This document shows positions 15,001 through 24,000 of a DNA stretch of 64,000 bases, piece by piece. This stretch comes from Stieleria marina. Lineage in GTDB: Bacteria; Planctomycetota; Planctomycetia; Pirellulales; Pirellulaceae. The notes beneath the pieces are model-generated. The model saw only the letters and a list, made by a program, of their open reading frames with translations. It searched no databases and was not told the DNA's origin. Both the position numbers and the translations under genes were made by a program. The first letter of the stretch is position 1; the number at the start of each line of letters is the position of its first letter. The stretch lies in contig CP036526.1 in NCBI GenBank assembly GCA_007741555.1, positions 1,302,001 to 1,366,000 of the forward strand, read 5' to 3'.

Positions 15001-18000
15001 GCAGGAACCTCTGCCTTCACGATCGAATTTGACAGCCCCTCTGGCACCAATGTTCCGGAACTATCAGTCGAGTTCGAATCCGAGGCACTTGTCGCTAACG
15101 ATATCGTTGGCGTTGCTCCTGGATTCATTACCCATAGCGTCTCGGTGCAAGATGGATCCAATGGAATCGGCGACACGATATCGGGCTTGTTCGTCGATGG
15201 TCCTGTCAACGCTGGTTCACGCTTGTTGAATGTCTTTGGTGGATTGCCGACATTCGTCACGGAGCAAGGAAATGATGTTCTGCGGGGGGCGACGGTAAAC
15301 ATTATCGCCGGGGCGGGCATCGGACAGAGCCAACTGATCATTGGCAATGACATGTCCGAAATCGAAGTGGCGAACCCTTGGGGATTGGCGTTGGACAACA
15401 CCAGCCGAATCGAAATTCTCCGTTATGCGGGCGTTCAACTGCCCGTTGTTCAGGTGCAAATTGTTGGCGATGACGGCCCGGCTCTGGATGTTCGGGAAAG
15501 TGACGCCGGTACCTTCGCCGCCGAAGCGTCTGAAATTCATGGCTTCGCCGGTGACGGCGACACGACATTGGGACTGATCGACAGCGTCACGGTTTCGCTG
15601 GCACAAGATCCTGGCGTCGATGTTACGGTTGATTTGAATAGCGTGGTCGCGACCGTGCGCACCGAAACCGAAGGCACGTTGGCCAACAGCGAAGTCCAGG
15701 TTTTGGGCATCGAAGCAGTTGACGGCACGTTTGCGGTCAATGGTAGCGCGGCGATTACTTACGACTTGTTTGATTTGGATGGTGTTGCGACCGACATTCA
15801 GTCGGCCTTGCCAGGGACGACCGTAACGCGTGCTGGTGCCGTGTTCACAGTGAATTTCATCGCTGCTGGTGACCAGCCAGAGATCACACTCGATAGCACG
15901 AATTTAAACGGACAACTGGAATTCGTCGTTGCCGATGGAGCTGGCGGTTTTGAGAAAACGAGAACGCTGAACTTTGCGAATGGCGGTTGGAATGATGTGC
16001 AGACGGTCTACTTACTTGGACGTCAAGACACTTTCGTCGAAGGATTTCAGAAGTCCAATTTCACACTGACGGCGGGCGACAACTACGCCAACGCCACAGC
16101 GTCGGTCGTCGTGGACGTGGCTGATGATGAAGTCGCTGGCGCGTTGGTTCTGCCGAGCGATGGAAGCACGGACGTAATGGAAACAAGCCTCTTCAGCGAC
16201 GTCATCTCTGTCGAATCGCTCGAGTTGTTGGGGACCGCGACGGGCGCGCTCAACAATTTCTTTGGCACTGACCGCGATCGTTATGCGGTCCAGCTGGAAG
16301 CAGGCGAAACCTATCAGTTCTCTCTGCGTGGCAACGAGACAGGCGATGGAACGTTGACGGATCCGCAGTTGCGTCTCTACGACAGTGCGTCCAATGAGTT
16401 GCTAAGCGACGATGACGGAGGAACTGGCCTGAATTCGTTGATCGAATTTACTCCTGCATCATCGGGACGCTACATTTTGGAGGCAGCCGCCTTCGACGAA
16501 GGCGGCAGCGGATCGTACACTCTCTCCGCCAATTCAGGGCAGCTTCAAGACTCCATTCAATCCAGTGGTGGGCAGAACCGTGTCAAGATTTATCTCAAGG
16601 CTGGCGAGACATACAACTTCGATCTACTAGGTGATTCCACGGACGACGGAACATTGGAAGACCCAGTGCTTCGTCTCTACGACAACGCGGGCGATCTACT
16701 TGAGGAAGATGATGACGGTGGAACCGAACTAAACGCGTCGATCGAATTCACTCCGACTACCGCAGGCGTTTACATTCTGGAAGCTGGCGGTTTTGAAGAC
16801 CAAACCGGCACCTACGCGCTTACATGGAATGACGGGACGCCATCCTTGGTGCAGCCCTACGTTCAAGAATTGACCTTCAACGCCAGCGGCGGAACCTTTG
16901 TGGTTGGCTGGGGAGATAATGTTAGCAGCGACATTGCGTTCGACTCTGGGAATCTCAGTCAAGTTTCGGCCGATATCGTCGCGGCGCTAAACGGATTGGC
17001 AAGCATTACGACAGCGGGGATTACTGTTTCGTCGTTTGGGGCCCCAACGCCGGGGACCAGCCCGTCGCTCGCGTTTCACTTTAGTGGTGCCAGCGGATTC
17101 ATGGAGCTGATCAGCGTCAATGAATCCAGTTTGTCCCAGTCTGCACCATCGACCTTTACGAAAGACAACTACCAAATCGTTTTGACCAAAGCTCCTGCGA
17201 GCGGCGAAACCGTGACGGTCAATCTGGTTTCGGACCAGACGCGTACACAACGCGGCGCTGGAGTCTTTGGCATTCGCAGCTTTACCGAGCAAGTGGAGCT
17301 GTCTGACGATGGCGTTACGTTTGGTGTGACCAGTAGCCTTGTGTTTACTGATTCCGATTGGTTCGATCCGCAGACAGTGGAAGTACGGGCGAGGCCTGAC
17401 GATTTTGTCGATGGCGGTGATTCCAAGTCGTTTGCGACCAGCCTGAACCAGGCGAATGCGATCGAAGGCCCCCTGGTCATCACTGGTGGGCTAAGTAGCG
17501 ATCGCAGTTCGGATCTAGAACGCGAGCCAGTGATGCTGCCAGCCGAAACGAACAACAAGCCAGCTCTGGGCGATGTCATTGGTGCGGACGCCTTTACCAT
17601 CGACATCAATGTGGAAGAACAAGTCGCGGGCGTCGTAAACATTGGCACGACGACCAGCGGCGGATCTGCTGGTATCGGAACGATCGCGACCAATACAGTG
17701 GGTGGACCAGGCGAACAGGCAGGAGCCGACGTTGATGAACTGCAGACTCTAGTCATCGATGCAGTCAGCGGACGTTTCCAGTTGACGTTGACTGATGCGA
17801 ATATCAATGGCGGCGCGACGCAAACCACAACGGACATCACGTTCGATCCCGATCCGCTTTCTACCACGACAGCGACTCAGATTGAAAATGCGCTAGACGC
17901 GTTCGCTGGCGTTAACGTCAGTGTTCAAGGCACTGGATCGACGTACTTCATCACCTTTGAAACTCCGTCAGGGCAGGACGTTAGTGAGCTTGAGTTTATC

Positions 18001-21000
18001 AATGTCGATCTGACTCGAATTGGTGCCGCCGTCAGTGGCGCCAGTGCCGAAAGACGACTGGTGCTCAACGGCAACGCGGGCACATTTAACTTGAGTGTTA
18101 ACGGTGCCGCGATCAATGGCATTGCGTTTGACCCTGCTGATCCAGCGATGGCAATGACCATCATGGATGCGATCAACGGCGCTCTGGGCAACGTCGTGAT
18201 TGACGTGAACGGGTCCGGCGGAATCTATGACATTGAATTCGCCAGTTCCCCTTCGTCGCTCACCGTCGACGGCGCGAACTTGGAACTCAACGAGATCCAA
18301 ACCATCACGGTCGATGCCAGCGCCGGTTTCTTTCGTCTAACCAGCGAAGGATTGGCCACCACCACTTCACTGCCCAATGACGTTTCAACCGGCATTTTGG
18401 AAACAGCGATCGAAGCATTGTATGGCGGCGGCACAACCGTTTCGGTGGTTGTGGAAGTCGTTGGCAATGTGCGAGCGTACACAGTCGAATTCACTGCCCC
18501 TGCGAATCAAAACATCACCGAGCTTCAAGTCGTCGAGGATTCAACGCCACTGACACGCACGGTTCGCCAAGCATTGGAGAGCAAACTTGGTAAGACGATC
18601 GTTGATCCCACCGATCTGAGCACGTTTACGATCGAAATCACTTCCGGCGATGCCAAGAACAAGCTGCGAGTGATCACTGGCGGCACCGATCAAGGTGGCG
18701 GAGTCTACCGTTTCAGCGTCGGTCGGCCTTGGCAGGGTGGACTCACTAGCGAAGTGCCAACGAGCGACAGCACTTATACGATCGAACCGACCAATCAGAA
18801 TTTGCTGGTCGATGAAAATGAAGAGACCGACGTTCTGTACGTCAACGATACCGACAGTGTCGTTTCGACGCCGTTGCCTGCGGGTGATTTTCGTGTCACG
18901 GCTGATCAGTTGACGGGTCTTGGGATGGCTGGCGACCAAGTCATCGGTGGTGAAACACAGCCCGGAGGTATTCGATACGCGGCATTGGAAGAGTTAATTG
19001 TCACGTTGGGCACCGGTGACAACCTGATCACGATCGAGGATACCCACAAAGGGGCAACCACGATCAACGCGGGTCGCGGCGAGGATCATTTCGACATCCG
19101 CAGTATCTCGGGGCATACCTTCGTCAATGCTGGGCCCGACGCTGATTCGATCGGTGTGACCAACGCTGGCTTACTCAGTGAAATTGGCGGATTGCTCACC
19201 ATCACTGGCGATGTTCCAGAAGTCCGCGTGGTGACGCTGGGCAAAGGATCCAAAGCGGACGTCGCTGCCGATGTTCAGTCCGTGGACGAAATCCAGCAGT
19301 TCACGATCGATGCTACTAATGGCAATTTCACTCTGTCCTACGTTAGCAAGACAGCGGTGATTGATACGTTGACCGAAGGCGGGCGTGGCGCGAATGAAGT
19401 CCAAGAACTGGTCGTCAATGCGAAAGGCGGGAGTTTCTCGCTGAGCTACGATGATGGCGACACCAATCGAACGACCGATGCGATCACTTACACCCCGGGC
19501 GATGATTCGAACACGGCTATCGCCATCGAAAACGAATTGGCAGCTCTGTTTGACGGCACGACGCTAGGCGTAAGTGTTGCGTCAGTCGGTGGACCGTTTG
19601 GTTCGACTTTCCAAATCACGTTTACTGGTTCGGCGATCTCGGGAGCGGAACAACTGCAGGTCGATGGTCCGGCGCTTCACAATTCTGGCAAAGTAATCGC
19701 AACGGCACCGCTTGCCTACGATGCCAGCGCCGCGGACGTCACGGCAGCGCTAGGAACTCTTGAGGACATCGGACACAGCAGCAATGTTGAAGTTTCAAAG
19801 GCGGGACCGGTCTACCGAGTCAAGTTCGTCAACAATCGCGGTGCACAAGACGTCGAGCTACTTGGCGCCAACTCGATCAGCCTGACATCGGAAGGTCCGA
19901 CGGACACACTGGTTGTTGACAATACCACCGATACGCTTGATCGCAACACATTGTTGACTGGGACTTCACTGACTGGACTGGGCATGTCCAGCGTCAACGA
20001 GATTCAAACACTACGGATTGATGCCAGCGGCGGCAGTTTCAGGATCTCGCACGAGAGCAATGTTACCGCAGACCTGGACTTTGACGTTGATGCATTGACG
20101 TTGCAGATGGCTCTGGAGGGCCTCGCCAGTATTGGTGCCGGCAACGTTCGCGTTGATCAAAACGATGATGTGTACGTCATTCGATTCCGCGGCACGCTGA
20201 CCAATGCCAATGTAGACGCACTGGTAGTCGACGCGAATGAACTGTTCCGTGTCGAAGATGTTCCCGGCGGAAACACACAAACCGTTGACGGAGACGTGGG
20301 AATCGCAACTCGTCACGATGGCATTCCTGCTGTCGTTACCAATGAGATACAGCGTCTGCTGATCACAGGTGCGACCACCGGCACATTTACGCTGGCGTTT
20401 GGCGACGCGGCCAATGCGACAGCCGACATCGCCCTGGATGCGGACGCTGGCGATCTGCAACTGGCTTTAGAGGCGCTGGACGGCATTGCAGCGGGCGATT
20501 TGGTGGTGACTTCCACCGGCACCGGCGACTTTACGATCGAATTTGTGGGTGAGTTGTCAGCAGCCAATCAGATTGCGTTGTTTGTTGCCAATGGCACCGA
20601 CGGAAACGTTGAAGTGACCACCGTTGTCGAAGGCTCCGATGCGGCTCGCAATGATCTGCAGGTGTTAACCGTCGACGCGGACACTGGCAGCTTTACCTTG
20701 TCGCTACGCGTTCCGCAGTTGACCAATGCGTTTACGACCAGCCCGATCGTCTTTGACGCGAGTGCCGAAATCGTCCGCAAGGCGTTGCAAAGTGCTTTGG
20801 CGTTCGAGTTAACAGGTGCATCCGACCTGAGTACCGTGCCCGAGAATTTCAAGAGCGACTTCACGGTGCTGAAGATTGACAATTCGTATTTAATTGGTTT
20901 CCAGGGCAAGACACGCCAGATCAACGATGGACCTGGTGTCACCTATCTGGATGTCGATGCGAGCGGGCTGGGGCTCGATGGTGGAGCTGGCGAAGCCAAC

Positions 21001-24000
21001 GTTGAAACGCGGATGGAGGGAATCAACTACTACGGGATTGAGAATTTGGAGATCCGGCTGGGCAGTGGTAGTGATGTGGTCAATGTGCAAGGCACTAGCC
21101 GTGGCAGCTTCAAGGACGATCTGACCGCACACACGAAAACCAATATTTCTCTGGGCGACAACAGCGTGTCCGGTCAGACGACCGAGCATGTTTTTGTTTC
21201 TTCTCATGCAGATCTGGACAGCAACACGATCTTCACGACGGACGGAAATGCTGACGTGTTTGACTTCTTGACCGGCAACGTCGACGGTCTGCTGGGAGAT
21301 CTAAACATTGATTTTGGCGATGGCAGCCATGGTCTGATGATCAGTGATGAATCGGCGACGGCAAGTGATGCGAATGTTGCTATCTCGGACATTGAGCCAA
21401 CTGATCTGGCAAGTCTGAGTAGTGCTGCTGAGGGTGCTGAAATCTGGGTTACTGGACTGAGCTTCGGCGGCATCAGTTACGGCGTTGATACTTCAGGAGA
21501 TCTCTACCAAGGCGTGGTCTATTGGACTGGCTCCGGTGATGACGTGATTGACATCGATGGCACGCATTTGCGTTCGCTGGGCAATGGTTTGGATCGCACG
21601 ACAACGTTGCTGAACACTGGGTTGGGTGATGACAGTGTGACCGTCGATCTGGACACCGGCGAAGATGACTTCTTCGCTTTGCACACGACGGGTGGGGCGC
21701 GAACGCCATCGCCGGTCGCAGATCTCGGTGCTGGCGAGACGGACAATGATACTGTTCGCGCAGCAGAATCCACTTTGCCGCTGATCATCTTCGGCGGGCT
21801 CGGTGCTGATGATATTCAGGCGGGCCAAAATGATGACATCGTTTTGGGCGACCTCGGACGCGTGCACTATCGCGACAGCAGTACCGATCCGTCGTCGGCA
21901 GTGATCATTGCAGCATTTGGAAATGGCGGTCGTGGTGATGTTATCAGCAACCATCGCGAAACGCTTGATTTGGTGACGACGAAAGATCCCATTCGCGGTG
22001 ACGCCGATACGATTCACGGAAACGATGGCGACGACATTGTCTTCGGCGGCACTGCTGGCGACATGCTTCACGGCGGTAACGGTCATGATGTACTTTACGG
22101 TGATCATGGAAAGTACGATTCCCGTTTGCCAGTGCAGCAACGCTTTGTCTCGGTCGATTTCAATGCGACGGATGGACCTGGTGATGATGTAATTTACGGC
22201 GACAGTGGCAACGATTTACTGGCCGGCCAACGTGGAGACGACGAGCTTCATGGTGGTGATGATGATGACGAAATCGTCGGTGGACTTGGCAGTGATGACA
22301 TCTTCGGCGATGCCGGCAATGACTTCATTTTGGCCGATGCAGGAAAGATCCTGAGAGATTTCAATTCCGACGGTTCGATTCAACTCAATTCCGACGGCAC
22401 TTGGCATCGTGATTTGCTGACGGAAGAAATTGGTGTTGTCACTGACATCATTCCAATGGACCCGACCGGACTCGTGAATCCGCCCGCGGACCTGGCTGCA
22501 CGTTTGCTCGCTGCGGACCGAATCGCTCTTTCCAGCATTCAGTTGCCTTCGGGGGCGAAGAACATTGATGACGCGAGCGGCCAATGGCAAACAGTTGCTT
22601 TGTTGATTGATTTATCGGATGCGGATGATGACACCGTTGATGGTGGCGACGGCAACGATGTCGTACTTGGACAACGTGGCGACGATTCGCTTCGCGGTGG
22701 TTCCGGGAACGACACGTTGATTGGCGACCACGGGATCAATACATCTCCATTCGAAACGGATCTGCCGCAAATGATTGATTCGATCCGAATCACAGGTGTT
22801 CAGGCTGGTGCAGGTGATTTGTCAGGCATCGAGCTGGATTTGCCGTCGGATGGTCAAGTGATTGTTTCAGAATTCGTAGCCGAACCAGGAGATCTAGTCG
22901 CAGAGCGGCCGCGTTGGGATCGCGTCACGACGGTCAATGAAGGTCTTTCGCAAATTGCAAATCAAGACGAAATCGAAACACAGGACGATCTGCGACTTGC
23001 TCCGGCAATCTCGATCACGCCCCATTTCATCGGTCACGCGGGGGAGCTAAGTGGAAACGACACTCTCTTTGGTGATGCAGGTGCTGACTTGCTTTTTGGT
23101 GACAAAATGCTGGTTGGCAGTGAATTGGCCACCGGGTTGGATCCTGTTACCGCTGCGACCGACGCTGCGGCAGCTGCAGTTGCAGGTGTAATGCACGGGT
23201 TGGAAGGGCTTGCTCTAGATCAAAGCGTTGTTCGATACGAAGTCGACGGCTTAGTCAATAACGACGCTATCATCGAAATTGGAAACGATACGCTTGATGG
23301 TGGTGATGATGATGACACTTTGGTCGGCGATAACGCGACTTATGAATTGCCGGCGGCGAGAACGGTGCCCGGCGGTGGAACCACGGCCGAGAATGCAAGT
23401 CAATTGCAGCAGTACATGGCCGACCTGGAAACCCTGGCCGACGACGCATCGCAATTGGTCTCGATCGCTCATCTGGGGGTAATCGATCGAATGCTGTCTG
23501 ATGCCCAGGCGACTCGTCCGACGCAGCCAGCGATCAGCGATGGTGACATCGATTATGTCCAGCACCACCGTTTAGTGACTGGCAATGACGTGCTTCGCGA
23601 CGATGACGGCAACGACACCTTGGTAGGCGGTGACGCGACGATCATCGCGCCGATCGTCAATGGGGCGGTATCGGATTTGCCCCAGACGAAAGTCGTTGCG
23701 GGGATGACGATGGATGAAGTCGACGCGTTGGAGTCGCAGCTGCGTGCCGATGCGGCACAGCGTGAAAACGAATTGGTCGATCGACGCGAAGCACGATTGC
23801 AGAAAATCGATCTTGAGCTCAATGCTCGCACACCGTTGGATCGGATCGCGTTTGTACCATCGCTTGATCGCGAAATTGACAATGACGATATTGCTGGCGG
23901 AGCCGGTGACGATGCAATTGCCGGTGACTTCGCCGTGATCGCAACACCTCTGGTGAATAATGAACCGACGACGGCCACGGAACTGCGAGACTTAGACGTT

